Source of the DNA: Cytophagales bacterium
Lineage (GTDB): Bacteria > Bacteroidota > Bacteroidia > Cytophagales > Cyclobacteriaceae
Assembly: GCA_033344775.1 (NCBI GenBank)
Contig: JAWPMT010000002.1
Location: 806,001-870,000, forward strand
Direction of reading: 5' to 3'
DNA: 64,000 nt
The position numbers were made by a program, and so were the translations under genes. Of the stretch, positions 44,201 through 51,400 are shown piece after piece (positions within the stretch are counted from its first letter, which is position 1; each line of letters starts with the position of its first letter). The notes beneath the pieces are model-generated. The model was not told the origin of the DNA. It did not search any database and was given only the letters and a program-made list of their open reading frames with translations.

Positions 44201-47200
44201 CAATCTTCAGTTCGTCCATTGGAACACCTCCGACATGTGTTAATGTCTGGAGAAGCGATTTATGGAGAAGACGTGAAGCGGTGGTCCGACACGTTTGGAA
44301 CAACAGCTCAGTTGGTGAACTTGTATGGTCCCTCAGAGACAACCATGGTCAAGTTTGCCTATGCAATTGATTATCAAAGTGATCAGAAAGGAGATATACC
44401 GATTGGCCAACCCATTCCTGGCTGTACTGCAGTATTGCTGGACAACAGTCTCAACGCGGTTGCACCGGGAACCACAGGAGAAGTTTGCATACGTACACCC
44501 TACCAGACATTGGGTTATTACAAAGATCCTGCGCTAACGAGCACTAGTTTTATCCATCATCCCTTGTGTATTGAACCGGATGAGCTTCTTTACCGAACAG
44601 GGGACCTTGCCATTAAAGAACCGAATGGTAACTATTCATTCGTTGGTCGTAGGGATAATCAAGTAAAGATCCAGGGTATTCGAGTTGAGTTGGGAGCGAT
44701 AGAATCTCATATCATCAGTTATCCGTCCGTGGAGGAAGTTGTGGTCTTCTATGATCAGAAGACAAATATCCTGGGAGCATGCCTCAATGCCCGATCGAAT
44801 ACTCAACCTGAACAGATCAATCAGTATTTGTCGGGAATACTTCCTAACTACATGATCCCGGTGCATTACCACTTCATGGATGGGTTTCCTAAGAACAGTA
44901 ATGGAAAGGCAGACCGTAGGGCATTGCGAAAGGAATGGGAAGAAGGATTGCAGAAAAGAAAGACGGAAATCCGGGCACCTGAGACACCTTTGGAAGCCCA
45001 GCTTGTCGAGATTTGGTCAGGTGTGCTGGATATAGCCGCCGCAGCTATTGGAACCGAGGCCAACTTCTTTGAGCTAGGAGGAAATTCCCTTAAAGCCATG
45101 ATACTGGTCGGGCAATTGTCTAAAGAGCTGGAAGTACAGGTCAGGGTAAAAGACATTTTTACTTTTCAAAATATAAGAAGTCTCGGAGGTCATATTTCCG
45201 GGCTGTCGAAAGACGCTCATATGGCGATTGCTAAGGTGGAGAACAGGGACTATTACGCTACTTCATCTGCCCAGCAGCGGTTGTATTTCCTTTATGAGTT
45301 TGACCAAGACTCATTGGCGTACAACATGCCTCAGGTAGTTCGACTAACCGGGGAATTGGACAAAATAAGACTTGAACGGGCCTTTTTTGGTCTGATCGAA
45401 CGATATGAGATTTTGCGCACTTCTATCCACCTGATCGATGATGAGGTTATGCAAAAAGTGCATGATGATTTTTCATTTAGCATTCAAGTTTACCATTCTA
45501 CTGAGGCAGGTGTTTCGACCATACTTGATCAATTTGTTCGTCCATTTGATTTAGAAGTAGCCCCGCTCTTCAGAGTAGGTCTTATTGAAGTATCATCGAC
45601 CAATCACATTCTGATTGTGGACATGCACCACATCATTTGCGATGGAACATCTCATGAGTTGCTGATCAGAGAATTCATGAGTTTGTACAATGGAGAAAGC
45701 CGTGACTTGCCTTCATTGCATTATAAGGATTTTTCAGAATGGCAACGAAGTACTGAACATCTGGAACGTATTTCCAGATCCAAAGACCATTGGTTAGAGG
45801 TGTTTCGCGAAGATGTTGTTGTGCTCGATCTTCCGACGGATCACGTAAGACCTGCTGTATGGGACGCTTCGGGTGATATTATGAGTTTCTCCCTGAATGA
45901 GTCCACTGAGTCAAAACTTGTCGCTTTGTGTGAGAAGGAAGGGGTTACGATGTTCATCATCCTTTTATCCGTTTTCAATGTGCTGCTAAATAAATTGAGC
46001 AATGAAGAAGACATTGTAGTCGGAACTCCAACGTCCGGAAGAAATCACGTGGATATTCAGGAGATGATCGGAATGTTTGTCAATACCTTGGCTTTGAGGA
46101 ATTATCCGAAGGCTGAGCTGACTTTTTCCGAGTTCCTGCAAACGGTGAAGAGAGGTACTTTGGAAAGTTTCGACCATCAGGAATACCAGTACGAAGATCT
46201 GGTAGAAGCTTTGAATGTAGTTCGGGATACCAGTCGCAACCCCTTATTTGATGTGATGTTCTCGTATCAAAATTTTGACAGGGCTTCATTATCAATCCCT
46301 GATCTTTCTTTGGAAGCGTATCCAATTGATTATCAAATCGCCAAGTTTGATTTGACTTTATCTGTACTCGAATTGAAGGAAGGGCTGAGATTCGTTTTTG
46401 AGTATTCTACACAATTATTCGAACGAGGGTCCATCGAGCGATTCATACGATACTTCAATCAAATAATTGATAGCATCGTTGATAATCCGGATGTTGTCAT
46501 TGGAGAGATTGATCCGCTTACAAGTGACGAAAAAGACGAACTGATCAATGGGTATAATCAAACAGAGTTGGCGTTTGATAAGGATATTTCAATCCAGCAA
46601 CTTTTTGAGAGTCAGGTAGTGCTTCGGCCGGAAGCCACTGCACTTGTTTTTGAAGGAAAATACATCAGCTACCAGGAGTTAAACCGACGATCAAATCAAG
46701 TAGCAAACACTTTAAGAAGCCAGGGAATTGGACGAAACAATGTCGTAGGGCTCTTGATGGACAGAAGTGCTGACATGGTAGTCGCCCTGTTGGGCGTCAT
46801 CAAATCCGGTGGAGCCTATTTGCCGATTGATGCATCCTTACCTTCAGATCGAATTGATTATTATTTGTCTAATGGTAACGTTGCGCTGGTATTGACCAAT
46901 AGCAATCAGTCATCTAAATGTCAATTTAATGGCCTGGTGATCAATATGGCGGATGCTTCAATCATGGAACAGTCCGCCGAAAACCCTGAACGAATTAATA
47001 CTCCAGAGGATCTTTTATATGTGATTTACACATCCGGATCTACTGGTAAGCCAAAAGGAGTGATGGTCAATCATGAGAATTACTTGAATGTTACCCAATC
47101 ATGGTTTGATGCTTATGGATTAGATCGCCTGTCAGTCAACCTGCTGCAGATGGCTAGTTTTTCATTCGATGTTTTTTCCGGCGATGTGGCTCGCGCACTG

Positions 47201-48415
47201 CTTAGTGGTGGAAAAATGGTGGTATGTCCGGAGGATATTCGGTTGGAACCAGAAAACCTGTACGATATCCTGAGTCAGGAATCGATCAATATCCTTGAGT
47301 CCACACCTTCGCTTATTGTACCATTGATGAGCTACATCAGGGAAAATAACCTGAATATCGACTTTATGAAGTTGCTGATTCTGGGCTCGGATGTGTGCAG
47401 TGTCGCAGATTTCCAATGGTTGCTTGAAGATTTTGGAGATGTGATTCGCATTGTGAACTCCTATGGCGTCACAGAAGCTACCATTGATAGCAGTTTCTAC
47501 GAAACTTCGCTATCAGCTTTACCATCATCGGGTAATGTACCGATCGGGAAACCATTGGGTAATGTGAAATACTATGTCCTCGACAAGCACTTGAAATTGT
47601 TACCCAGAGGTGTAACCGGTGAGCTCTATATCGGCGGTAAAGGTGTTAGTGCAGGTTATATAAGTCAAAAGGATTTGACCGATGAACGCTTTTTGGCAAA
47701 TCCATTTTTGGAGGGTGATCGAATCTATAGGACCGGAGATCTGGTCCGATGGTTACCTGACGGAAATTTGACCTTTCTGGGGAGAGTAGATGATCAAGTT
47801 AAAATAAGAGGATACCGCATCGAACTTGGCGAAATAGCAAGTCAATTACTGAATCATGATGACATCACCGAAGCAGTAGTTCTTCCAAAAGGAACGCAAG
47901 GTGATCAATACCTTGTAGGTTATTACCTGTCAGAAAAGGAGATCTCATCCAAGACCATTAAAAGTTATTTAATGGAGCGGCTCCCTGATTACATGTTACC
48001 ATCATTTTTTGAACAGGTCGATAGCTTCCAGCTAACTTCAAACGGTAAAATTGATAGAAAGAGCTTACCTGATCCAACGATCGGTGGAAGTGAGGATTAC
48101 ATGGCTCCGACGGACGAGGTAGAAGAAAAACTGGTACATATATGGAGCAAGGTACTTGACATGGACACGGAGGCGATTGGCGTAAATGACCACTTTTTTG
48201 AAATAGGAGGTAACTCCCTGAAAATCATCAAACTCAAGTCGATGATCGCAAGAGAATTTGCTTCTGATATATCAGTCGCACAATTGTTTACATACACCAC
48301 AATTTCAGCCATTCGGAACTTTCTTAGAGAAGGAGAATTGGATGTTGAACAGTATGAAAAACAATCGGATGCAGAAGTTGATTTGTTTGAGAATTTAATC
48401 AGGAACTTAAACTAG
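29282..48415 (+). CDS. Giant NRPS, six modules: X-Val-basic-R239 type-R239 type-Orn
   Basis: At 6377 residues this is the largest protein here. It starts 13 bp after the dioxygenase without a clear ribosome binding site. An N-terminal TubC-like docking segment precedes six C-A-PCP modules. All C motifs are intact: HHIIIDG, HHIITDG, HHIISDG, HHIINDG, HHIISDG, HHIICDG. Carrier serine codons: 32489, 35588, 38678, 41882, 45086, 48215 (first base). A-domain codes in order: DVTNFVLIFK (unassigned), DAFWIGGTFK (Val), DTEDVGSVTK (basic?), DARHLSLMIK and DARHLSLMVK (unassigned, tandem twins with an altered A3 core), DVGEIGSIDK (Orn, exact). There is no epimerase. The C-terminal tail after the last carrier, ending DLFENLIRNLN, resembles the tail of gene 7; both precede a PKS that starts NGxEIAVIGMAG, so the tail is probably a docking element. 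The stop is four bases from the next start. Confidence 0.95.
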   Translation: MIEPTSHITPTAPSDEIIELFKTIKECNHRLYLDDNNNLRLAVYEGKLTDDLRDKIASNKSELITFLKSRKSFSSIPKAQNKEVYVASSAQKRLYFLYEFDKASLAYNMPYLLRLNGNLDQVRLESAFRQLLDRHEILRTSFIRVGDEVAQKISEGLDFTISRFKQKEEEIPTLIKRFIRPFNLAEGPLIRVGLVEMDPKQYLLMVDMHHIIIDGAAQAIFMKEFMSLYEGASLTLPSLQYKDYSEWQLSDSRQSQLEEHKAFWMDLFADEVQILELPYDRERPKLKQYAGAIKTFQLDVEKTNQLRRFNQEHGATMFMTFLAAFNVLLSKLSNQEDVVVGTPTAGRNHIDLEDILGTFINTLALRNNPRGDLGFDKFLEQLKQRVIQCFDHQDFQYEELVESLRLVRDTGRNPLFDVMFSFQDQAKTSFSLPGLDISPYENGHQVSKFDLSLYGSESDGEVSFSFEYSRELFEEKTIERFIDYFNRILDQILDQPTVKIAEIGMLSDAEIHEQLFSFNDTETAFSLDETVIDIFERQAASTPDSIALINGNEQLTYAMFADRINAMAASLVENGVKEGAVVAILSNRSFDMVASLYACLKCGCTFLPIEPSTLPARINFILDDSQASMILVASDRAGTLEVDIPLLILEELASNPDYPSKTVENRSRPESPAYLLYTSGSTGLPKGVRVSHKPLTNLLLSLHKRYPFGNQDRYLLKTSYTFDVSLTELFGWFQRGGALALLPVGDESDMDKIVDAIGEYGITHINLSASVISVFTDRLLDRGLADVATVRYVFSVGEAILASQARHFASLESHIKLENLYGPTEATIFSSSYSLSSLGDHALVPIGRPLENIRYLILDKYNNIQPKGVIGELCIGGIGLADGYVKREELTDEKFIDNPYFDGERLYKTGDRAHWLPNGEVAYLGRQDDQVKIRGFRIELGEIESGLLEHDQIQEAAVLLKNRGQEKLLVGYFTANKGLASADVRSYLAERLPEYMVPSNYVQLEKFPVTNSGKLNRKALPEPDYGTSGIYVAPYTEIEEKLVSIWSEVLALDKELISVEESFFELGGHSLKAMALTNKISQVFAVRLPVKVVFVYQDVRSQASHLTELSGNEEQSISAAPSKPYYKTSSAQQRQYFLHAFDKESLAYNLPQIVKVAGKLDSDRLEETFKALVQRHEVLRTAFEVIDEEVVQRPVDDYHFQIEKHKSDHEGAKKIITDFIRPFDLSNPLLLRVGLIQMSAEEHILMVDMHHIITDGISQGLVIREFMRLYDGDQLNELSIQYKDYSEWQQSDAQKEQLSTQREFWLNEFQEETELLELPTDFVRPKLQDTSGATLRIPLTADETSGLQALSEEQGTTMFITMLSLLNVLLNKLSNQQDIIVGTPTAGRNHADLEEMLGMFVNTLVLRNQVDGDLKYLDFLSNVKEKVLTCFEHQDYQYEELVEALSLPRDTGHNPLFDVMFSYQNFERESLSIPEISLQPYHHGHNLAKFDLTFTVTESDDHFLLDIGYATSLFKEETISSFVTYFKRIINAVTGNSLISIADIDILSPSDKEELLYAFNATKVDYPKGQSIVNLFEKQVATSGGSVALISGGDQITYSQLNARANQIARVLREKGLSSEELVGLYADRTIAAITGILGILKAGGAYLPLDMDYPEERLGYMLSDSKSRIVLSQGDFPETLEKGRQVLNLEEIGKDLATDNLNVGRTSDQLAYVMYTSGTTGNPKGVMVIEKNISRLLYGQEYVALSSSTMILGTGKLVFDASTFEIWGSLLHGGKLVLASDEHLLDVTQFTTLLFTHSVNTMWLTSSLFNQCVNEDAGIFSGMEQLIVGGEALSPHHINLTRELHPQLQLINGYGPTEGTTFSICHKITEDYESNIPLGVPINNTRIYILDKYQKLQPKGVVGELCIGGDGLTRGYLNNPELTNVKFVDDPFEAGQKIYKTGDLAKWLPDGTIEFLGRVDDQIKLRGFRIELPEIENCLLLLEVISSAVVLVIEQEGEKVLVAYYVSEDELKPSELRDHLSGRLPGYMVPAHFIHLGQLPITKNGKLDRRALPAVTIASESAYVAPSSDIQEELVRLWSEVLKLENDQISVTSNFFELGGHSLKVMVLANKISKEFDIKLPVKEVFAHQDILSMGDYISKLEKSEHKPIPKSIIKEYYAATAAQRRLFFLYEFDRKSLAYNLPQVIRLKGALEIDRLQNAFESLLQRHEILRTSFELSGNELIQNISQEVPFEIMHFSGNESDISGIINEFVRPFDLQNAPLFRVGLIRIAKDHHLLIVDMHHIISDGVSHVVLSEEFMQVYHGESLPDQILQYRDYAEWINSTDSQEKLAEQKEYWLEEFASQPDVLGLPYDYERPQEKDFSGSKLSFELDDQQTARLKELSGEQGTTMFTTILAIFNVMLSKISNQRDIVVGVPTAGRNHVDLERMLGMFVNTLVLRNHPAGDMSFGSFLSKVKDKTISSFAHHDYQYEDLIEALGVERDKSRNPLFDVMFSYQNFDTETLAFDGLEMESYPFGHEVSQFDLTLTAIEQPSGMQLTFEYSTELFKSVTIQKFTDYFIQVVNAVIANTEVLLSDIDILSTEERQLQLQVFNDTSRNYDANKTLTEVFENRVKQGPDQTALVFNDRLLSYSELQDQVNLQFARLLEAGVKPGHVVGLMINRSHELIVGMLAILKVGAAYLPIDPKLPEHRIKLMLEDTNASLLLTESEWLDQYAQQLKVMDIHDPVTEPRLSDHQTNHDASQLAYVLYTSGSTGKPKGVMVEHRSVINLIISLQEKYTFDNGEKVLLFSNVSFDTSVEQIWLALLTGGALVIADETTLLNGNLLNDYIQQHQVSHLDITPSFLANVTIAPTPYLKRIVVGGEKCPVHIASKYSKDFDVYNSYGPTEATVTTHVYQFDPSIASLTHLPLGQTIANSRTYILNEDGALQPTGVIGEIYIGGACLSRGYLNNPELTAKKFVEDPFLKGETLYKTGDLGRWLEDGSIEFKDRSDDQLKVRGFRVEAGEIENHLISHSSIEEVVILLKPLGRENVLVAYYLAQAEVADKELREHLSQRLPGYMIPTSFIFLEAFPVNINGKLDKEALPDPEIKVDESKTEAASETEEQLISIWSEILDIKKDAIGTDANFFDLGGNSLTGMVLVTQLTKQFDVVVPVKDLFTYQTIKSLSTHISSLAKSDYVAIPKAPEKEFYATSSAQQRLYFLYNFDSNSLAYNMPQVVRMEGQLDRSKLEQAFRRLIERHEILRTSIHMIDDQVVQKVNEDFDFHISYFQSTEEKAPSVLEKFIQAFDLSKAPLIRVAVTEIGPQDHILLVDMHHIINDGTSHELLIKEFMSLYKEEELAQPTLHYKDYSEWQRSYGHQNRLAKAKAFWMDLFSEEISALNMPSDYARPKVKGTAGAIYDFALGEKEVRALRTISEQEGVTMFMMLLSVYNVFLSKLSNQEDVVVGTPTSGRSHADLEGMIGMFINTLALRNHPKNDLTFLEFLRSVKENTLESFDHQEYQYEDMVEALNVVRDTSRNPLFDVMFSYQNFEVSVMEMPGLILKDYDLRRKEIKFDLNLIGAESGEQVLFQMKYSTQLFKEETIKRFARQYKQVVTELVRNPDMMISEISILLDEDRIAFEQAFEQESVTYPEHNNVIERFLAQVATNPDSTALTALEGHWTYGELEESVRKLSHHLQHYGEKQDELCFVMTQSPVSMIVSALGVLRVGKIFVPISNDLPEDQISELMSMYTPSWIIIDKQSTDRLTSLQSSIQAISAKVCFYDLKPATEQDWFLADSFVSADLDIDLSSYQDPTLDPEKPCYVYFTSGSTNKSKAILGAYKGLNHIIDWEINHLGLGAETRVTQLITPTFDAFFRDLFAPLCSGGALFIPPRAEGILKVDELATWLDQHRITLMHCGPSLLRELMFQSSAHPLEHLRYVLMSGEAIYGEDVKRWADTFGTKAQLVNLYGPSETAMIKFAYEIDYQNDQEGDVSIGQPIPGSSAVLLDDSLNPVATGTPGEIYIRTPFQTLGYFKDPELTNTSFIHHPMCVGSDELLYRTGDLAIKEADGNYSFLGRKDNQVKIQGIRVELGSIETHIISYPSVEEVAVFYDQEANILGACVNAPSSTQPEQINQYLSGILPNYMIPVHYHLMEGFPKNSNGKADRKALRREWEVALQKRKAEIRTPETPLEAQLVEIWSGVLKVEIEAIGTESNFFELGGNSLKAMILVGQLSRALEVAVTVKDLFTYQNVKSLSTHISSLTKSDFVEITRTSNKPYYATSSAQQRLYFLYEFDKDSLAYNMPQTVRLEGELDHSRLEQAFRGLVDRHEVLRTSFHMIDGQVLQKVHDDAVFAIERYDSSEDEIPAVIEEFVRPFDLGQAPLLRVGLIRVSDKVHVLVVDMHHIISDGTSQGILIDDFMSIYSGKVSDALRLQYKDYAEWQHDSSRQERLLISKAYWMDVFDREGSVLDLPSDFPRPNTKSNAGASFDFFLDENEVASLKSICEQEGVTMFMMLLAVFNVLLSKLSNEEDVVIGTPTSGRDHPDLQEMIGMFVNTLALRNYPKPDLGFSAFLKSVKESTLHSFDHQAYQYEDLVEALNVTRDTSRNPLFDVTFAYQNFERSLLEIPGLVLKSQGLDGKEAKFDLSLTGVESGQQVYFQLKYSTDLFKTATIERFTRQFRQIVSDLIANPDAKLRDLSILLEEDKKDLLTVFDKGSVAYPEHDNVIKRFLDQVSTNPAKPALKAPDKRWSYGELEESTRKLSHHLQHHGVGQDDLCFVMTQTPVSMIVSALGVLRAGKIFVPISNDLPEDQISELIAAYAPSWIILDEKSADRLASLQSSIQAISAKVCFYDLKPETKLDWTLAASFVSENPDLDLSSYQDPTLDPEQPCYVYFTSGSTNKSKAILGAYKGLNHFIDWEINYLGLEVEAKVSQLITPTFDAFFRDLFVPLCSGGTLFIPPRTEGILKIDELASWLDQHEINLMHCGPSLLRELMTQSSVRPLEHLRHVLMSGEAIYGEDVKRWSDTFGTTAQLVNLYGPSETTMVKFAYAIDYQSDQKGDIPIGQPIPGCTAVLLDNSLNAVAPGTTGEVCIRTPYQTLGYYKDPALTSTSFIHHPLCIEPDELLYRTGDLAIKEPNGNYSFVGRRDNQVKIQGIRVELGAIESHIISYPSVEEVVVFYDQKTNILGACLNARSNTQPEQINQYLSGILPNYMIPVHYHFMDGFPKNSNGKADRRALRKEWEEGLQKRKTEIRAPETPLEAQLVEIWSGVLDIAAAAIGTEANFFELGGNSLKAMILVGQLSKELEVQVRVKDIFTFQNIRSLGGHISGLSKDAHMAIAKVENRDYYATSSAQQRLYFLYEFDQDSLAYNMPQVVRLTGELDKIRLERAFFGLIERYEILRTSIHLIDDEVMQKVHDDFSFSIQVYHSTEAGVSTILDQFVRPFDLEVAPLFRVGLIEVSSTNHILIVDMHHIICDGTSHELLIREFMSLYNGESRDLPSLHYKDFSEWQRSTEHLERISRSKDHWLEVFREDVVVLDLPTDHVRPAVWDASGDIMSFSLNESTESKLVALCEKEGVTMFIILLSVFNVLLNKLSNEEDIVVGTPTSGRNHVDIQEMIGMFVNTLALRNYPKAELTFSEFLQTVKRGTLESFDHQEYQYEDLVEALNVVRDTSRNPLFDVMFSYQNFDRASLSIPDLSLEAYPIDYQIAKFDLTLSVLELKEGLRFVFEYSTQLFERGSIERFIRYFNQIIDSIVDNPDVVIGEIDPLTSDEKDELINGYNQTELAFDKDISIQQLFESQVVLRPEATALVFEGKYISYQELNRRSNQVANTLRSQGIGRNNVVGLLMDRSADMVVALLGVIKSGGAYLPIDASLPSDRIDYYLSNGNVALVLTNSNQSSKCQFNGLVINMADASIMEQSAENPERINTPEDLLYVIYTSGSTGKPKGVMVNHENYLNVTQSWFDAYGLDRLSVNLLQMASFSFDVFSGDVARALLSGGKMVVCPEDIRLEPENLYDILSQESINILESTPSLIVPLMSYIRENNLNIDFMKLLILGSDVCSVADFQWLLEDFGDVIRIVNSYGVTEATIDSSFYETSLSALPSSGNVPIGKPLGNVKYYVLDKHLKLLPRGVTGELYIGGKGVSAGYISQKDLTDERFLANPFLEGDRIYRTGDLVRWLPDGNLTFLGRVDDQVKIRGYRIELGEIASQLLNHDDITEAVVLPKGTQGDQYLVGYYLSEKEISSKTIKSYLMERLPDYMLPSFFEQVDSFQLTSNGKIDRKSLPDPTIGGSEDYMAPTDEVEEKLVHIWSKVLDMDTEAIGVNDHFFEIGGNSLKIIKLKSMIAREFASDISVAQLFTYTTISAIRNFLREGELDVEQYEKQSDAEVDLFENLIRNLN
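29324..29491 (+). other. TubC-type N-terminal docking domain
   Basis: Residues of about 15-70 show the helix EIIELFKTIKEC, a beta pair LYLDDNNNLRLAV and the terminal helix KSELITFLKSRK. A 14-residue extension rich in Pro and Thr precedes it. Confidence 0.75.
30866..32335 (+). other. A domain, code DVTNFVLIFK, substrate unassigned
   Basis: TFDVSLTE, the INLSAS segment, VFSVGE and NLYGPTEATIF give a code differing from the two gene 2 A domains only at A/V, V/I and Y/F. It therefore likely uses the same or a slightly larger or smaller substrate. The motif SASV replaces the usual SPSV. Confidence 0.8.
33989..35434 (+). other. A domain, code DAFWIGGTFK, predicted Val
   Basis: VFDASTFE, the MWLTSS segment, LIVGGE and NGYGPTEGTTF give an exact match to the Val reference code I recall. 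Confidence 0.92.
37088..38524 (+). other. A domain, code DTEDVGSVTK, predicted basic residue
   Basis: SFDTSVEQ gives D, T and E; the LDITPS segment gives D; IVVGGE gives V and G; NSYGPTEATVT gives S, V and T. Two acidic pocket residues (E239, D278) suggest an amine side chain (Orn, Lys, Dab or Arg). The carrier motif that follows, GGNSLTG, lacks the usual K after SL. Confidence 0.6.
40130..41890 (+). repeat. Tandem A-PCP repeat in gene 5, copy 1
   Basis: Alignable without gaps to 43334-45094 at offset 3204 bp over the A domain and carrier. It is clearly more diverged than the gene 2 repeat, indicating an older duplication. I did not count identity exactly. Confidence 0.75.
40178..41716 (+). 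other. A domain, code DARHLSLMIK, altered A3 core
   Basis: TFDAFFRD gives D, A and R; the MHCGPS segment gives H; VLMSGE gives L and S; NLYGPSETAMI gives L, M and I. The A3 core reads YFTSGSTNKSKAI instead of YTSGSTGKPKG. R239 with H278 recalls codes I remember for acidic residues (DARHVGIFVK for methyl-Asp), so an acidic or carboxylated residue is possible. D235 and the NGK lysine are present. Confidence 0.75.
43334..45094 (+). repeat. Tandem A-PCP repeat in gene 5, copy 2
   Basis: Counterpart of 40130-41890. The preceding C domains are also similar, so the unit duplicated may be a whole module. Confidence 0.75.
43382..44920 (+). other. A domain, code DARHLSLMVK, altered A3 core (twin)
   Basis: Offset exactly 3204 bp from the preceding A domain, with the same altered A3 core (STNKSKAI) and a code differing only at I/V. 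The same residue is probably used twice in a row. Confidence 0.75.
46586..48061 (+). other. A domain, code DVGEIGSIDK, predicted Orn
   Basis: SFDVFSGD, the ILESTPS segment, LILGSD and NSYGVTEATID give an exact match to the Orn reference code I recall. It is the last module before the PKS of gene 6, so the Orn carboxyl would be extended by the ketosynthase. Confidence 0.9.
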
Positions 48416-48419
48416 AACA

Positions 48420-51400
48420 ATGAAGAAGGCATACAATGGAATGGAAATTGCCGTAATTGGCATGGCTGGAAAGTTTCCTGGTGCAGATTGTCACTTAAAA
48501 TATTGGAACAACCTCATTGATGGTGTTGAAGGGATCAGTTTTTTTACGGATGAGGAATTACTTGAGAATGGTGAACAAAAAACCCTCCTGTCCAATCCTG
48601 ATTATGTAAAAGCGAACAGCTATCTGGAAGACAAAGAGAACTTCGATGCTTCGTTTTTTGGCTATGTGCCAGATGAAGCCAGTTTGATGGATCCACAGAT
48701 GCGGGTTTTCCATGAATGTGTCTGGGGTGCCATGGAAGATGCAGGTTACATCATGTCTGAAAACAAGGACAAGGTTGGCGTTTTTGCAGGAGGGTCTGAT
48801 AATGTCAATTGGCAGAATTATGCGGCATTGGAAAACATGAATAAGAGCAAGGTACCTCATTTCAGTCTGGGGCACCTTAGCCATATCAAATACCTATGCA
48901 CGCGATTGTCTTACCTCTTTAATTTAAGTGGCCCTTCCATCTATGTTGATACGGCTTGTTCTACGTCCTTAGTGGCGATACAAAGAGCAGCGATGAGCTT
49001 GTTGCTAGGAGAGTGCAGCATGGCGATTGCGGGAGGTGTTAGTGTCGGTAACCTCAGTAAAAACGGATATTTATATCAGGAAGGGAGCATTTATTCGAAA
49101 GACGGACATTGCCGTGCTTTTGATGCCAATGCGAGCGGAACGATCGGGGGAGAAGGTGCTGGTGTAGTGATATTGAAGCGCCTCAAAGATGCCATAGCGG
49201 ATAAAGACAACATCCATGCGGTGATCCGGGGGAGTGCGGTCAACAACGACGGTAGTAATAAAGTCGGATATACGGCACCAAGCGTGATTGGTCAGTATCA
49301 AGCCCACCTGAAGGCACGCAAAATGGCAAATGTGCCAGCGGAGAGCATCAGTTACATTGAGGCGCATGGCACGGGCACCCCATTAGGAGATCCGATTGAG
49401 ATAGAAGCGTTGACCCTTGCCTATGGCAAGAGTGAGAAGAAATACTGCGCCTTGGGTTCTGTAAAGACGAATATCGGACATTTAGATGCGGCCGCAGGAG
49501 TTGCAGGATTCATCAAGACCGTGCTGTCATTAAAGCACCGTCAACTTCCGGCAAGTTTGCATTTTGAGCGGCCCAATCCCAAGATCAACTTCGATGCTTC
49601 ACCTTTTTATGTGAATACGGAGTTAAAGGACTGGAAAGTTGAAGGCTATCCATTGCGCGCGGGTGTGAGCTCCTTTGGGATCGGCGGCACGAATGCGCAC
49701 GTGATTCTGGAGGAGGCTCCGGAAGTAAGCTCGACGGAATCGAAACGTTCCTATCAGTTGCTGAAGTTATCAGGCAAGACCTCAGGCGCGCTCCAGCGGA
49801 ATGCGACGCACCTTTTGGAATACTTGGAAAACGCGGAAGAAGCGTCTTTATCGGATATCGCTTATACGCTGAACACGGGCCGGGAATCGTTTTCCCACCG
49901 GAAAGTGCTGGTTTGCAGGGATCGCGAAGAGGCGATTGTCCAATTGCGAGAGATGCAAGATTCTCGTGGGACTAAAGCGTTGAGTAAAAAGACGAACTAC
50001 AAAGTTGTTTTCATGTTTCCGGGTCAGGGTTCACAGCATGTGAACATGTGCCGTGATCTCTATGATCGGGAACCATCCTTCCGGGAGTCCATTGATCAAT
50101 GTTTTGAGCTCATCACGAAACTGAGTGGCCGGGATTTGAAGCAGGTTGTGTTTTCAGAGGGTTCGACGGGTATTGATGACCTGGAGAATGCATTACCGCT
50201 GCTGTTCAGTTTTGAGTATTCCCTGGCAAAACTTCTGATGAGCTGGGGGATTCAACCAGACAGCATGATTGGCCATAGCAATGCGGAATACATAGCAGCC
50301 TGCCTCAGTGGGTTGTTGAGTTTGGAATCAGCCTTAGGTTTGATTGTTCGTCGCGGAGAGCTGATGCAGCAGATGCCTGCTGGAAAGATGCTGAGTGTAT
50401 CGATCTCATCGCAGGATTTACAACCCTATTTAGATCAGGCCCCTGAGATTGCCTTTGCTGCGCACAACAGTGCCACCTCGTGTGTGGTTTCGGGACCTCC
50501 TGAGGCAGTAGATGCATTTCAGGCACTGCTGGAAGGAGCAGGCATCATGACAAAATCGGTACGCTCTTCGCATGCGGGCCATTCCCAGATGATGGATGGT
50601 ATGCTGGATGCTTATCGTGAGGAATTGGAGCGGGTGACTTTTTCTGAACTTCAGACGCCATTTATGTCGAACTATACAGGGAAGGAGGCGAGCTATGAAG
50701 AGGTAAGTAAACCAGACTACTGGTTGAAACATCTGCGTCATACGGTGAAGTTTTCCGAAGGGATCGGGGAGTTGATGAGCTCGGAGCATGTATTGTTTGT
50801 GGAGGTAGGCCCCGGCAAGACGCTGGGATCATTTGTTGGCGCTCATCCTAAGAAAGGCAGAGGCCATCAGGTGGTGAATATGTTGGGGCATCCGAAGGAA
50901 GAGGAGAATGACTTCAAGCGTGTCTTTGAAGGATTGGGCAAACTGTGGGTTCATGGTCACCAACCAGATTGGAGTGCCTTTTACGGTAATGAAGAACGGA
51001 AGAAGGTTTCCTTACCGACGTATTCCTTTGAAAAAGAGCAATACCCAGCCAATGTCGATGCGACGAAGATGATCATGGAGATGATGTCGGTACAGCGTCC
51101 GGTGAGCACATCTTTATCGGAATGCCTGTATGTGCCCTCATGGGAATCCTCGGAGTTGATCAAGGAAGGGCACGGCTTAGGAGAGAAAGGAGAACACCTC
51201 ACCTTGTTTTTCTGTGACGATTCCTGGCAAGGCCTGGCAGACGGATTATTGTCGTCATTGAATGCGAAAGGAGATACAGTTATTGAGGTACGAAAAGGCA
51301 CTTCTTTTGAAGAGAAGGAAACAGCCTTCACGATAGACCCAGAAGACAGGAATCACTATGATCGACTGTTAGGGTCGATTGACCGTAAAGGGAAAGATGT

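Noticed and set aside
40178-44920. Inactive A domains because of the altered A3 core
   Set aside because: Asp235, the A5 and A7 motifs and the NGK lysine are intact, and the change is conserved in two diverged copies, which argues against decay.
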